Assembly: GCA_029298735.1 (NCBI GenBank)
Contig: JANSLP010000028.1
Span: 1-64,000 of the forward strand
Origin: Ophiostoma sp. CBS 140.51
Lineage: Eukaryota; Ascomycota; Sordariomycetes; Ophiostomatales; Ophiostomataceae
Direction: 5' to 3'
DNA: 64,000 bases
In this document: positions 22,555 through 36,253 of the stretch, in pieces
Layout: every line of letters begins with the position of its first letter
Position numbering within the stretch: position 1 is the first letter of the stretch
Translations under genes and position numbers: made by a program
The notes under the pieces: generated by a model
The model's input: the letters and a program-made list of their open reading frames with translations, nothing else
The model's database searches: none
Told to the model about the DNA's origin: nothing

Positions 22555-25500
22555 TTAAACGCCTTGTTTCTTAATCTTTGCCGATGCACCTTTCGCACCC
22601 TTTTTCGGCTTTGCTGTGTTGCTGCTGTTGCCAGCCCGATTGCCGGCGTCAGAATCATCCACAGCTCCGCCACCACTGCCGCTGCTTCCGCCGCCCCCTT
22701 CTCCGATTTGCAGTTTAGCAAAAATGTGCCGAACCTCCCGCAGGTTTTCGGTCTGTGCCGATACAGCCGTCACATTGCGCTCATCGGCAAAGGCACGCAC
22801 ACTCTGCAGAATTGGACTGAAGCCTTCGTTGTTGGGCAGCCACCATTGCACACAGGACGGGTCGTTGAATAGCTCAGACATCCGCGTACGCATAGTCAGC
22901 GGGAAGATATAGCTGTAACAGATGTTAGCTTTTGAAAATGTGTAGATCATAGAAAAAAAGCGGTATACGATGAGAGCGGAATCTGATTGACCCCTGCCAT
23001 TGAAGATGACGTTTCAAGGATCTTGGGATATGCAAAGAAGAAGGAAGGAGGATCTGAGATCATAGGAGCGGGAAGAGATATGCATAAAAGTAAAAGTATG
23101 CATGCCAGGATGTAACAAGAGAAGTTCTAAAGAAGGGCACGAGCGGCTGGAGTTGCCTGTGGGTGAATGATCTGCGTGTGGGTGGCGGCGGGGTGTGTAC
23201 ACCTACCTGCAGATGAGCCGCGTCGACCGCCAAGGCCAATGCAACTCAACCTCAGAGTATCACAACAAGAGATGAAGGAAATGTGGACTGTAAATAAAGG
23301 GGGAAAAAAGGAACACTATCAAACTTACCCCATCGTTTCGATCAACGCAAACTTGCGCCGGATCCACATGTGGTGGCGACTGTCGCGAGGAAGGAATAGC
23401 GCAGCAATAGCAATCATGGCCTGTGAAATAATCAAGCAGCCTGGTGGGCTGGCCGGCCACATCTCAAGCGTCTCGAAGATCTGGCAAATGGTGTATGCAC
23501 GCTGCGCCAGTCCAGCCATACCGGCTGACATCTGAGCAGACATCTGGGCTGCGCCCATTTGGCCATCACCACCGGGTTCGCCAGCAGGGCCGCTAGAAGG
23601 CGTGGGAGGCTTGGCGTTGGATGCGGCCATAGCAGCAGAGATCATAGCAGCCATGTCGCCGGTGTTCGCACCACTGGCACCCGCCATAGCGGCAGCCGCA
23701 GCCAGGCCTTCTTTGAGAGACATGCCCTCGGGTAAGGTCATGCCTTCCGGCAGTTTCAAGCCTTCGGGCAACTTCATACCCTCAGGCAGCTTCACGCCTG
23801 CTGGGAGAGACATACCCTCTGGTAGAGTCATCCCCTCGGGAAGAGACATACCTTCCGGCAAAGACATGCCTTCGGGAATCGTCATACCCTGAGGAATAGG
23901 CGACGGTCCAGCTGCGGGCTGTGGCATGGCGCCCATAGCAGCCATGGCGAGTTGTGCAGCCTGCAGCTCATGCATGACAATAATCGACTGCCACTCGCAG
24001 GACATGATTGTATATCCGAAAAGGGGTTCGTGGTACAAAATGCCAGGTTGATATGGGTCGACAATATCGTCTTCTTTGAGAGGAACTGTATGGCTGAAAT
24101 CGGTCACAAGGAGCGGATGGTGCTTGCGTTCTTCAGTGCCGTCGTTCATTTCGTCCGCATTGTCGTCGTCAGGCTGCACAATGGCGTCCAGGCTGTCCTT
24201 CCACGCATTCAACGCACCAAGAATGCGTGCATGTTCGCGCATAAAGGTTTCGTCTGGTGCAAACGATGGGAATGCCGCCAATCCACCACCGCCAGCACGC
24301 GTTGCCGAGTCGCCGCCGCCGTCGTCTTCTTTGGCTCGTGCAAAGAGCAAAGACATGTCGAAAGAAATGAGCCGTAGCCTTGCAGAGCAATCTTCGATCT
24401 TGTAGACTAGGCTCGTGGGATCACTCGCTATGTATTCCTGGTAGTATTCGACGATGCTTGTAAACCAGTCGCGTGAAAGAGCCGTCTCAAAACCACCCAT
24501 GATACCCACAAATACGTCAAAACGACTATACCAGTGCAGAACCATGCGGCTGGTGGGCGTTTGGGCAGCGGTCTCGGGTGTGTAAATGCCCGTCAACATC
24601 TCCAATGCCGCCTTCTGGTGGCCCATCAGGTTGACCCAGTCGCCCAGGTATTCCTCGATCGTGGCTAGTTGCAGAACTGTCAAGAGGGTGCTGAGGCTGT
24701 GCTTCTCCTTCCGCTTCAGAATCCCGAGAAGTAGCTTTACGCTCTGGTCATAGTACTGCAGAAACTGCTGCAACTTGGCTCCAGGATCACGCAGGATATA
24801 GTGGTAGGCCGAAAAAGCAACAAGCGCATATAATAGGGGTTCATTGCGTACCGCCAGGGCGGGCAGGGTGCCACGGATGAAGTTGTCCGAGTCGGTGGGT
24901 AGGCAGTAGTGGAAATGCGTGATGTTGTCCATAAAGTAGCCCAGAAAGAAACGCAAGTCCTGCGGCAAATGACTCCAGTCGGCAGCCGAGATCGTCGGGA
25001 TGTTCGAGGACGAAGAGTAATACTGTTCGGAAGATCCGACAGAATGTGCTGTCTGTGGGAAACTTCCGGCAGTGCCCGTCGATGTAGCTGGTGACGTACT
25101 TTTCCCCTCAATCGATGGCGTCTCTGAGCTTTGCCGTGTCCGTCTTCCGACCGACGATGCCTGGCCTGCGCCTCCCGTAGAAGCCATTCGCTTCATATTC
25201 AAAAGTGACGTCGAGCTCGACTGTCGTAAAGGCGGCCGCACTTTATCGTTGAAAGTGACTGTAAACTGCTGGGGCGTGGACGCATCCGCTGTTCCGTAGG
25301 CCGACTCTTCGGCCTCATCGTCGTCCAGGATCGTGTCAAGCTTATTGTCCTGGTCCGCGTCTTCTTCGTCTTCTTCGTTGGAAGATTCTGCACTTGCTTG
25401 CTGGCTTGCAGTTGATGCTTCTTGTGAAGTCTGTCCGGCAGCAGCAGCCGATTTCTTTGACGACTTGGGTTCGGGATAAGAACAGTCTCGTTTTCCCTTT

Positions 25501-26142
25501 TTGCATCCTAAAAAAATCAAAACAACGGGAGAGCGGAAGCCACAGCGAAGGTATTGGTTAGCAACTTCTAACCACGTAACTTCTGGACGAATACCACAGA
25601 TAAAATCAAAACAAGGTATGGAGAGGCGATCCTGACTTACGATCGCAAATGGGCCGTTTCTCGTCGCACTTAATTCGTCTGCTACGACATGTGTAGCAGC
25701 CCGATCGGGTTCGCCGGTGCTTGACATGCTCCGACCCGGGAGCGGACTTTCGGCGGTTGCGCTGCGACTTCTGAGCGTTAAACATAACAGGTTCTGGAAA
25801 GCCAGTATAAAAACCCAGGCTCTGGTACTGATTTGGTCCTTGCCCTGGACCCATGCCCATATTCATGGACATGGCTGGCTGCTGATGGAGATGTGGTGGG
25901 AGAGACAGAGGGATAGGCATCATTTCGTGAAGGTGCTGTGGGGGTGCGTGCGGATGTTGCTGAGGAAGGTGATGCGGTTGGTGAAGTGGCATTGGCTGGT
26001 GAGGATGCTGCTGATGCTGCTGATGCTGCTGATGCTGCTGATGTTGCGGATGTTGCTGTTGTTGCTGCTGTTGTTGCATATGATGCGGATTTGAGGCAAC
26101 ACCTGACATCGACGCCAGGAACTGGTGATAGTAATCACTCAT
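22555..26142 (-). CDS. Zn(II)2Cys6 transcription factor with PEGM hexapeptide repeat
   Basis: Three exons, complement(join(22555..22912,23329..25507,25641..26142)), 1012 aa. Residues 1-130 are His/Gln-rich. The DNA-binding cluster spans the first intron: RTRSGCYTCRSRRIKCDEKR in exon 1 and CDRCKKGKRDCSYPEP across the junction, giving C-x2-C-x6-C-x6-C-x2-C-x6-C, the Gal4-type binuclear zinc motif. A Ser/acid-rich linker follows, then a fungal-TF-type helical region (about 265-680, for example DWVNLMGHQKAALEMLTGIY). Eleven hexapeptides of the form LPEGMS lie at about residues 704-769. The conserved end includes HHMWIRRKFALIETMGYIFP and CVQWWLPNNEGFSPIL. The second intron is 416 nt. Target genes are unknown. 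The start codon faces the 17.9 kb gene-free region. Confidence 0.9.
23700..23897 (-). repeat. Eleven tandem 18-bp units encoding the hexapeptide [LI]PEGM[STK]
   Basis: Reading on the minus strand the units run IPQGMT, IPEGMS, LPEGMS, LPEGMS, LPEGMT, LPEGMS, LPAGVK, LPEGMK, LPEGLK, LPEGMT, LPEGMS and then decay to LKEGLA. Codons differ between units while the residues are kept. Confidence 0.9.
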
Positions 26143-29100
26143 GGTGGGCGAGAAACGTGATACACAGGGCTGCCGTAGCCGATGGTCTTTCTATAAGAAC
26201 AAGAGGACTGACTGCCGATATAAATGGCACCGGGGACGGCAGGGTGAATGACAAAAGGGAATAGTTGGCTCGTCCTCGGTAGCATGCTCCTGTTGCGACC
26301 GGTGTGTTGGAGCAAGGATGAGAAAATCGGCGGCGGCACCGATACACCTAGAGAAAACAAACAACAACAACAAAAAAAAAGCAAATCGATAAAGACAGTG
26401 ATGCGATGGACAAACCAGTCCCGCGAAAGTTGGTGTGCAGTGGTCGTCAACGCCGTCGTTGTCGTCGCTCGTTGACGCTGCCCGTTTAAAGAGAGGAAAA
26501 TAAACCGAGGAAAGAATTTGTGGAAAATCCGATGCAAGCGGGGTGTTCGGAGGGATTCCCGGAGTTGCTATATCTGGCCAACGGTCTCGGTGGCGAGGGG
26601 CTGAGAACGACGACAAGCCGAAAGATGGCAGGAAGATAATTAAAGTAGGAGTAGCTCCAGTGAAGAGAGAAATCAGCGTATCGTCGTCAATGTGTGCGTC
26701 GAGGAAGCAAGCTATCTTTGTTGAGGCAGTGCCGTTGACGTTCCTCCGTTCTGTAGTCGTCCTCCATTAGTACATAATCTGGGCGCAGCTGACCGGGATA
26801 TCCTCCATGGATATGCGTAGCGAGAAAATAGGAGAAGAGGGCGAGGCCGGAGGCAGGAAGCAGGTAAGAGAAAACGAATAAGGGAAGACGATGGTGCGGT
26901 CGTGAAGCTGGTGAGATGCGGCCGTCCCGTGGAAGAGCCAGGAAGCAAGAGGGACGAGAGGCAAATAATGAGGCAAGGAAAGAACAGAACAAGTTAGAAG
27001 CCAATGGCGGTTGGATGAAGGTATTTACGCGCCGACAGTTTTCCATTTGCCATAGCCCTATCCCAAAGCCTTTCCTCTTTTCCGGTCCAGTTCCGTGAGC
27101 TGTACCGTCTCCAGGGGGCCTGATCTGCCCGCTGGCAAGGTTAAGGGCCCCAAGGTTAAGAAGTGGAGAGAGGGAAAATAACAACAATCAGAAAGGGTGT
27201 GGGCAGAGGACGGGCGGGAGAGGTAGAGGTGGGGAGGGGCGTGGATGTGTATATAGGGAGGTGTGAGGTGTGCAGAAGAACAGCATTCTTTGCACTCTTG
27301 AAGGGGTGTCTGGAATAGTCATGTTGCACTTTCCATGCACTTGAACACACTGTGGTACGGAATATTAGGAGCACATAACAGTGCGTGAGAATGTGAGAGC
27401 TGTGGAAGTGTGGGAACAGGGGAGATGCTCCATAGAGCAGCTGGTTGGGCACGATGCAAGGAGGGCTACTGGAGGTATTGGGATAGTCCGAAGGTGGCCT
27501 GGCCACCGTCCAGACAGACAACAGTCTTCAGAGTCTTGTCTCGATAATCACAGTTGTTGTAATAGGAAAGTGGCCGACGAAAGAGGAGGAGGAGGGACGA
27601 GGAATGGACAACAAGGAACGAATAGGAGGCGCTCAGAATAATGGCTTACCAGTTGCAGAGCTATCGATCGAGCGCTACCTCGTACGTCGTACGCCGCAGA
27701 CGCACTGCGACGTGTTGTGGTTGCTGGCAAAAATAAATGAAGAAGGGACCAAAATGAATGATGAGACGAATCAGTTGCTGCAGGAGGCCGAGGCCGACCT
27801 TTTGGAACGGGAGCAGGTGATGGAGGTCTGGGGGAGGATTCGGCGATCAGAGGGTAGGTAAGTGGAGGGAGGAGCTTGGGTCTGATAGCGGGAGTGCGCG
27901 GCCACGACGGTTGAAGTCTGAGGTCGTTGTGGAGAGCAGCAGCAGCAACAGCAGACCAAAACCAAGATATAAAATCTCAGACGGACGAGCCGGGAATGTA
28001 AAGGCCAGGAAGGAAGGAGATCAGAAGGTCAAGGAGACCAGGGGGTCAAGGAGGCCACGAGTATTCCCCTGATTTCCTAGAGAAGATGATGTTGCAGGCA
28101 GGTCGTTGTGCTGTACGGGACGGGGTGAGGAAGAATACAAGCGCCAGGACGATCAAAGGTCAGAATGTTGGAGTATGATTGTCGATTATGGGCGTTTTCT
28201 TTTATTTGGTTCTGGCGTTTGTCTCTGTGTTCTTGGCAGGTGGTTGTGCTCCGTCCGGAGTGCGACGTCTTGAGAGGTTGATGAGGGGCGTGCGACGAGG
28301 AACAAAAAAAAAACAAAGAGAAAAAAGGAAAAATATTCTGGATGGAGACAGGACGTCGGTGGCCGGAGGGTATTTGCTTGGAGTTGAGCAAGGCGGGCCA
28401 GAAGAGGAAATGGAGTGAGACAGGCACCAGGGCCAAGCCGGGCTCACGGTCAAGCTCAGAATTCAGAATCTAAAGAAGCAATTCTTTCACAGCAAAGAAC
28501 AAGATGGCGAGAATTAGACGAGAACAGACAAGGCCAGGTCAAGCCAGAGCCAAAGCCAAGCTGGAAGCAATAGGTCAAAATAATAAAGGCGTGCCGCTAG
28601 AAGCGTTTGCAAGAAAGTGGCGCCCTGGACCTTCACAGAAGCTTAATCGACGCCCACCACCAAGGGAGACCAGAGGGTGAAGAGAAAGTCTGGTTCGTGT
28701 CTCGGCCAATCCAGCAAACGGGGACAGGACGGCCTTCTGGGATTGTGTGTGCTGGAACGGGAACCTTGGAAGCTATCCCGGCCTAGTGTTGAGGTTGGGT
28801 AGTATTCCCAAAAGGCGCTGTCGTATCTGAATGGAGCAAGAATGGAGCAGGGGGAGCACTCGTGCGAAGTTTGGATGGCACCTTTGTGCTGTTTGGTGCT
28901 TCTTGGTGCTTCTTGGTGCTTGTTTGTCGGCCGTAGCAGTCCAGCCAGACCGTATCGGAAAGCAAAAGAAGGGAGGGGGTGTCAAGAACGTCCTGGTCTC
29001 CTGTTGGCCGAAATAAAAAGGATGGGAAAAGAGACGGAGGCTTGCGGTCGTCTTGCGGGAGCTGGCGAGATCGACGCTGGATCAGACCGTGACGTTGCAG

Positions 29101-32100
29101 TATGGGAGCGGCCAAGTTTGATGGGTCGAGAAGGGCGAAGAGGAGTCTGGTCGACGATGGAGAAGGATGGAGAAAGGGAAGAAGGAAAAGAAAGAAAGAC
29201 GAGAGCGAGAGGAGGCCAGATGAGAAAAGAGATAAAAAAACAAAATAGAGCAAAATACAGGTCCAAATCTACAACTCGCTTTTAAAGCGGTCGGGATCAG
29301 GCCGCCAGGTTGATTGCCACGATGCTGGTACTCAGGTGCATGATGCAAGTCGAGACGAGAAGGGCGTATGTGTGAGTGGTGCGGATGGGGTGTGTTTCCT
29401 ACTTTGAAGTATTAAGCGTGAAGTGTGAAGAAAGGGAAAGGGAGAGAGGGGAAGCCAAATTCGAGCTGCGAGAACAAAGAAGGGGACGGGGACGGGAATT
29501 GAAGGAGCAGTTGTCAAGGAAGGCAAGCACGAACGCACAATGGAGTCTTGGAGCAGCAGCCGTTGGATCGAGGGAAGGAGCGAGTGGTGACGAGGGGGGA
29601 AGGGAGGGAACGATGGGAAGTTTTAGCTGTCACTGCCGGTCGCACCTGCCAGCCCTGAATAACATAAAATAAATAACAAAGCTCTTGCGAGGAAGGAAGG
29701 AGCTGTTGTGTACACACTGCACAGCGCTTGGCTTCCATCTTGCAGTGATGCAGACCAAAAAGCAAAAGGAAGGGACAAGGCAGTTACAAGCAGAAGACCC
29801 AAAATGTCTCCGCGGAAACACCAACGGTCTTGCACCGTGTCGTACTTGCCCGACATGGACAAGGGCCCAGATGTCCCAAGCCTCGGGACAGGGCGAGACA
29901 AAAGGGCAAAGGCAAGTTCCGCGCGAGAATGTAGTAAGGAAGGTGTGCGCCGTTGCACCTGACGAGAAAGAGCTATCCTTGACAGGTAACAATTTCGGTA
30001 GATGGATCACTTCTGTCCCTTTTCACTTTCTAACCTTACATATATGACACCCATCCATATGTACAACAGCCATCCAATGTGTACCACGCTTCTTTGAGAC
30101 ACCGTGACGACGCAGACCGAGGGACATCCTCCCATGCCTGTAAGGTGAGTCGTTGCTCGCGAAACTGCTTCTGGCTTCTGGCCCGTCAATTGTCTAGTGA
30201 CTCGGAAAAAAGGAGGATAACAATAATGTTTGGAACAAGATTACGGAGGATGGACTGGATCAAAGACGCAGCCGGACCCAAAGAAACCCACCGACTGCCC
30301 CCATACCCGCCGCGGGCCAGCCTCATCCTCAAATATCAAGCAACCAATATCAAGCAAACAAGAAGACAAGAGGACAATAGGTCAAAAGAACAATGGGACA
30401 CGATGCGGAAGACGAGTCAACGACCATCTCAGCCCAAACCCCTTGTTCGAAGCTAGTTCTGTGGTGCGGGTAAAGGCGGTGATCTCTTTCCTTCTTTTCC
30501 CCTCCCTTCTATCTGCCTTTCCGAGACTTCTTCCGCTCGTTCCTCGCTCGCGTCACTCCATCTGGCGCATCCAAGCCGGTCACCTCACCCAAGCTTTGGC
30601 ACAAGATGTCCATGTGTACAAAATACTTACTTACAGCCTGTGGGATGGGATAGGTTGTGGAGACTCAGCACACCACGCTCTGGGTCCCCGTACGCTGGAT
30701 TGGGTGCCATTCCCGTGGGAAAAAAAGGGTTGGAAGCTTTGGTGGGAAGCCCGTGGGTAATATTGTGGAGCAGAGAAAAAATGCTAGCAATCGAACAGTT
30801 GCGAGCGAGTCTACGATCGAGTAAGTTCGGCCAAGACAAACTGCTCTCGTTCTTTCAACACAGACAGGAGCTGTCCACAACCAAAAAAGAGACAAGAAAG
30901 GAGTGACTGACATGGACAGGGAAGTTGACTCGCCGAGGTTCAACAGATTGGCCTAAATTTGGATGAAAACGGACCAAGACAACGTGCTTCCCAGGGAAAG
31001 TGATGGAGTGGAGGGACAAGGTTGTGTGCTTCGACGTGCTGGCTGTTGACTGTTCAAAACCGTGTTGGTGCGTTCGAGCGCCCAGCCCCGTTGTCGCTCT
31101 CCCTTGTCTGATGAACCTGTCCCCGCCTTCTCAGACAGGCCAACATGCGGAGCTAACGCCAAACAGAGCATGGTGCAGCGCACGAGGAAAAGGCCCAGAA
31201 TTATTGGAAACGGTCTGACAGACGCTAACTCGGGGCGAAGAGGGGATGAACGAAAGACAGGATTCAGAACTAGAGACCGACGGCGGCAGCGGGTGGGCGG
31301 GGGCCACCTGCGCGACATTAAGAAGTCAAAGAAGAAAAAGGAAAGACGCAGAAGGAAAGAAACACCAAGAAATAGCCCAGAAAACGAAGACAAGAAGATC
31401 CCCGGGAGAGGGTCCAAACGGCGAACCTAAGGGAGGCGGACAAGCCAACCCGCCGCCAACCGGCAGAGCAGATGGCGTGTGAGTATCGAGATAGACGCCG
31501 AAGGCAACGACAAAACCCGCCAAAAAGGAAATCATTGAGAGATGAAGAAATGAGAGAGGCGACAAAAAGAAGAAAATAAGAAGATGCAGAGAATCCTTCG
31601 CCATTGCGGTTCAACTCACGGGATAGGATGGACTGCTGCTCGGACCAGGCCATCCATCCCATCCCCCATTTCAGGAGCCACTCTCACCCGAACCGCTCTC
31701 ATACCAATGCCAACGTCGCAATGGGTGCTCGTTGGTGCCATTGCGGTTGCCATTTGGGTCGAGCTGCTGAAGACGGTTGACCAATCGTCAAAATGTGCAA
31801 AACCCCAAAAATCCAAAAACCCCAAAGACGTCACAGAAAGACCACTGGCGATTCACCAGCACTTCACCAGCGATTTACTAGTGAATACTTTATTCCTTTT
31901 TATTGTCTAAAACTCGTAAAAAAGAGCAAAATAAAGCGACAATTAAGAAAAGGATCAAAGCGATCTGAAAAGTATTCGAAAAGTCGTTGAAAATGTAGAT
32001 TGTTATTTTTGACGTTTGACAGCGCACTAGAGCGACCTCAAAAAGCGTGTTTTTGAGAGACTTACAGGGAGGGGGCTGTAAAAACAAGAGAAAAACTTGG

Positions 32101-33191
32101 CGGATCAAGTGTGCTATAAGTGCGCTGTAAGCGTTCTGTCACGTGTACTATTAGGCCTTAAATAGGGGTGTGTTTAGTGGCCTCAGGAAGAGTGGAGTTT
32201 TTGCACTTTTTGGCAATTGGTCAACCGTATGCTGAAGAGCTTGGGGACGCAAAAGCTCGGACAAGGAAGCTCGGACGGTGCAAGGAGGCAGCAGGCAGGA
32301 AGGATTGGGGAGTGGATGGGAGGGTGGGCGCGGAAGACGAGACGAAAAGACGAGACGAAAATGAAAGGCATTTTGCCGTTCAGGGGTGCAAGGACCTGGC
32401 CAGTCCATCATCTTTTGATTTTGAAATTTTTCCGTTGATTTTCTGTGTCTTTTGGGCCATTCGAGGCCTTTTTTTCCTTTTTGTTTCTTCCCTTTCTGTT
32501 ATCAACCCGTTCGAAGCTCTGCCGGCGATCCGCAAAGGTCCTGTTTAATCTTATACACAGCTTTTTGGACCTTTCTTTTCAGCGTGAGGGGGGGGGGTTA
32601 AGGCGAGGGGAAGTGACATAATGGGGAAGGGGACAAGGAGACAAGGGGTGCAGGAAAAAAGAGGGCCTGCTCCTCTGGACCACCCCAGTGAAACACATGG
32701 CTTAAAGATCAGAGCCCAAAAAGGGGATACCACGCTCTGTTCAGGCGGCAATTACTCCATGCTTTCCGTCAACAAGACCACAAGTCCACAAAGCAAAGCC
32801 CAGAGTTCTGAACGCCGACCCGGCACCACTTCTTCTTTTCATCGACGATCTCGACGAGGCAGGCCGTCAACAACTTACAGGTACAAGGGCAGTCAAGAGG
32901 AATCAGTATTCCTTGCTCAAATGTTCAGCTTTCCGCCCCGCCCCTTGCTCTTATCCTTCTTGCCCTGCCGTCTTTCACGGGAAATGTTTCCGTCCATGTC
33001 CTCTTTCGTCTTTTATGTCTCGTCATGTCTCTCTTCTTTGCCTTTTTGGGCGGCTAGCGTCTCCTGGGATCTTCCGTTGAATAAATATGTGGTAAACAGA
33101 CAAAACATGATCCAGTTTTTTATTTTCTGGACGTTTTTGCCCCATATGTCTGTCTTTTTGTCTGTCAAACTATCTTTGCGCTTCGGAGCCA

Positions 33192-33230
33192 GAAAAAAAA
33201 AGAAAGAAAGAAAGAAAGAAAGAAAGAAAA
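33192..33230. repeat. (GAAA)n microsatellite
   Basis: An A-run followed by about seven GAAA units on the + strand, inside the gene-free region. Confidence 0.9.
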
Positions 33231-34053
33231 AGAACAACGTCGTGAGACAATCCGATGGGTCCAGATATGCAAATGGCAAAGCACCACCTGGCAGGCCCAC
33301 GATGCCATCCTGCAAATGCAAGGCCACCTTGGGTGAGACATGAGATACATTGCAAAGTACGACATATGTGTGCAGAGGTGTGCACACAAGTGTGAGCACA
33401 AACACATGCACAGGCATCTGTAATGAACCAAGGGAGAAAGGGCTGCGGCTTCCGCATCACCACAAACAAGGATGTGATTGCATATTCGTGGGCGATATTC
33501 CATATTCACAAGTGAAATAGTCGCAACCGGGATGCCTCCGAAGTAAGATATCTGGCAGATACCTTGAATAACCTTGAATGCATGTCCCTTGAATCACCTT
33601 GCACCTTGCACACCTTGCGCCGCAATTCAACAAAAAAAATTGCTCGGTGTGTCCTGGCGCCGGCCGAAGCCACCGAATCCAGGCTCGCGGGGAGCTACAC
33701 ATGGACAGGGGTGGTACTAACGCGCGGGCAAAATACCGAGTTACCTTTTTCCTTTTGGTTTCTTGGGGGGCTTTTCAGCCAGTCAAAGGGAGAGTTGGGT
33801 GTGAGGCTGCTTTCATTGTTCAAAAGTAAATGCCGGGGGCAATTTTGGCAATGGCAAGCATTTGTACGAGTACGAGAAGCTCGAGAATCAACTCCTGAGT
33901 ACTCAATTACCCAATACCCATGAGCTTGACTCGAGACCTCGAGATAAAGTCCACGTACGACAGCCCGTTCCAAGACAAGGCCATGTGCCTGCAGCGGCTT
34001 GGCATGCACGGTGCAGGACTGAAAGGGGAGAAGGGTGTGCAAAGGGTAACAAG

Positions 34054-34090
34054 TGCAACAGTTACAACAGTTACAACAGTTACAACAGTT
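34054..34090. repeat. 9-bp tandem repeat (CAACAGTTA)x4
   Basis: Four near-perfect copies of CAACAGTTA on the + strand, in the gene-free region. Confidence 0.9.
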
Positions 34091-36227
34091 GTGCAAACAG
34101 ATTGAGGGTTCTGTCTGTGTCATTTGTTCGAGGCATGTAGTGTTACGAGAAGCCGTTTGAATGTCGCACTCCTTGTTTCTATTTTCTTTTGTTCTTTTAA
34201 TAACTGAACGGTTTGTATCACCTGTTCGGACGAGGTCAAATACCACGAGCTCTGTTCAGAAAAGAAAAAGAATAAAAGAGGGGCTCGGGGGACGAAGCCT
34301 GGGTTTGATGTTCCCCTCGGTCACTAGCGGCTAAGCACTGTTGATCCATGCCTTGCTGCTGGGGCCATCCTCCCATCCAACTGGGGGCACTTTTGGGGCT
34401 GTTCATCGCCTGCATGGGCTAGGATTGTGAGGTCGGGCCTCTCTCGGCGGGAGGGGGGGTGAATAGTGGGAGGTGGGAGGTGGGAGAGGAGGCTGATAGT
34501 GTACATGAATACTCGTATCTCAAATGGGTATGGAGTGCAAGTGAGTTACTTGTATCCCCAACGTACTTGCAATGTACAAATATATGTTAATTCAAAGTTA
34601 AAAAAGTACACCATGCCAAAAGATGAATACTTGGAATCAACAGAAGTCTCACAGTCAATGCTCAATGCTGGGCCAGCATCGCTATGCATACATCGAGGGT
34701 ATGATCATCTTAACTTCTGGAAACGGCAGTAAGGAGGAAGAAGAACGGGATTCGGATTCGGAATTTAAACAAGAGCCAAGCAAGGAAATACAAATATATA
34801 TAATAAAAAAATATACACGAGCATAAAAAATCACCGACCATGTTCAGACAGGTCCACAAGTTGGCCACCAGCTGGTTGTCCACGAGATTTACGGATGTCC
34901 CTTTTTGTCCTAGGCTTGAGGGTGGCCCCAGAAATCTCAAGAAATCTCAAGAGGATGGTCGTGACGAAGTGACGAACGTCTGAAAAAATGACGAATGAAT
35001 CGTGTTCCTTGGGAAAGGGAAAAAGAATCAGACAAAAAACTGAAAAAGAGACAGGTCCCGATGAGCTATGGAATACTTTGATAAAATGGAGATGGAGATG
35101 GAGGGCGGAGGACGGAGCACGCTCACTCGATGGACCTCATTGTTTTTTCTGCATTTTTCTCGGCAGAATTTGGGTCCAGCTGCTCAACTATCGCCAAATA
35201 CGGCCTAGAAGCAATGTCGTGTTCGTGCTGGGGGTACGGTGGGGGCAAAGACGACGACAAAGAGGAGGCTGGGAGACAGAATGAGAAGATGAGAACGGGG
35301 CACCGGGATGTGGTCTCCTGTAACTTTTCTATTCTTCACCCTTGGTCTCTTGTTATCCACAATTTTCATATTCAGCTGCCTTTGTCTGGGCCTCTTTTGA
35401 TTTTCTTTTTGTCATTCCGTCGATCTTTTACTATCAAAGTAGGCCCGAGGATGCATCTGTGGGTTTTGTAATAGATGTTTAAGGGGAATGCGAACGCGAA
35501 AGAAACCGAGATAATCAAGCTGATGTATGGAGTACAGTGTACAAGTATAAGTACTCCGTACAAGCTCAGAAGATAAAAAAGAGGAGACAATGGGATTTAG
35601 CCGCAAAGATGGAAAAGCGCGGAATATGTTCTAGAAGGGACCCAGCAAGGCCCAGGAGAAGCCCAGCAAGACCAGCACCGCCAGCGAGTCAGAAGACAGT
35701 GATGCAATCGGTGCGTCAGACGGGAGCTTGCGCGCAAGCGGGTGCAATCGCAGACCGGAGCGTGCTGCAGAAAAGGGCACTCGGGTTCGAGGTCGAGCTC
35801 GGCTTTGGAGGCTCGGAAAGGAGGAGGAAAGAGGAGAAAATACTACGTGGAGCGTCTATTTCACAGGCCACGGTCATAAAAAAGGATCCAAAAAATCTTC
35901 AGAAAAGCTCTGTGCAGAGACAGTTGAGATGACCCGGTTCTGGAATGTTGAAGTGGGAAAAAGGAAAGAAAAGGAAAGAAAAAAAAAAAGAAAATGAGCC
36001 AAGAACAGACAGGATCATATCTCAGGGGTGGCCATCTCTATGAATCCACGACAATCCATCCCCATGTCGTCCGTGCGTTTGATACTGGGGCCACTCACAT
36101 CGATAGGAATACGCCGTAAAAAAAATATATATATAAAAAAAGGATAAAAAGCAAAGAGCAGTATGTGTCCTAGGCGTAGCCAAAACATGGGACGAGTCTG
36201 GGGTTTGACCTGTGCAACAGAGAGAAA

Positions 36228-36253
36228 GGGATTCTCAGGGATTCTCAGGGATT
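36228..36253. repeat. 11-bp tandem repeat (GGGATTCTCA)
   Basis: GGGATTCTCA is repeated twice, followed by a partial third copy GGGATTT. Confidence 0.8.

Noticed and set aside
32621..33343. 240-codon + strand frame in the gene-free region
   Set aside because: It runs through the (GAAA)n microsatellite, has random composition and no domain pattern or splice partner.
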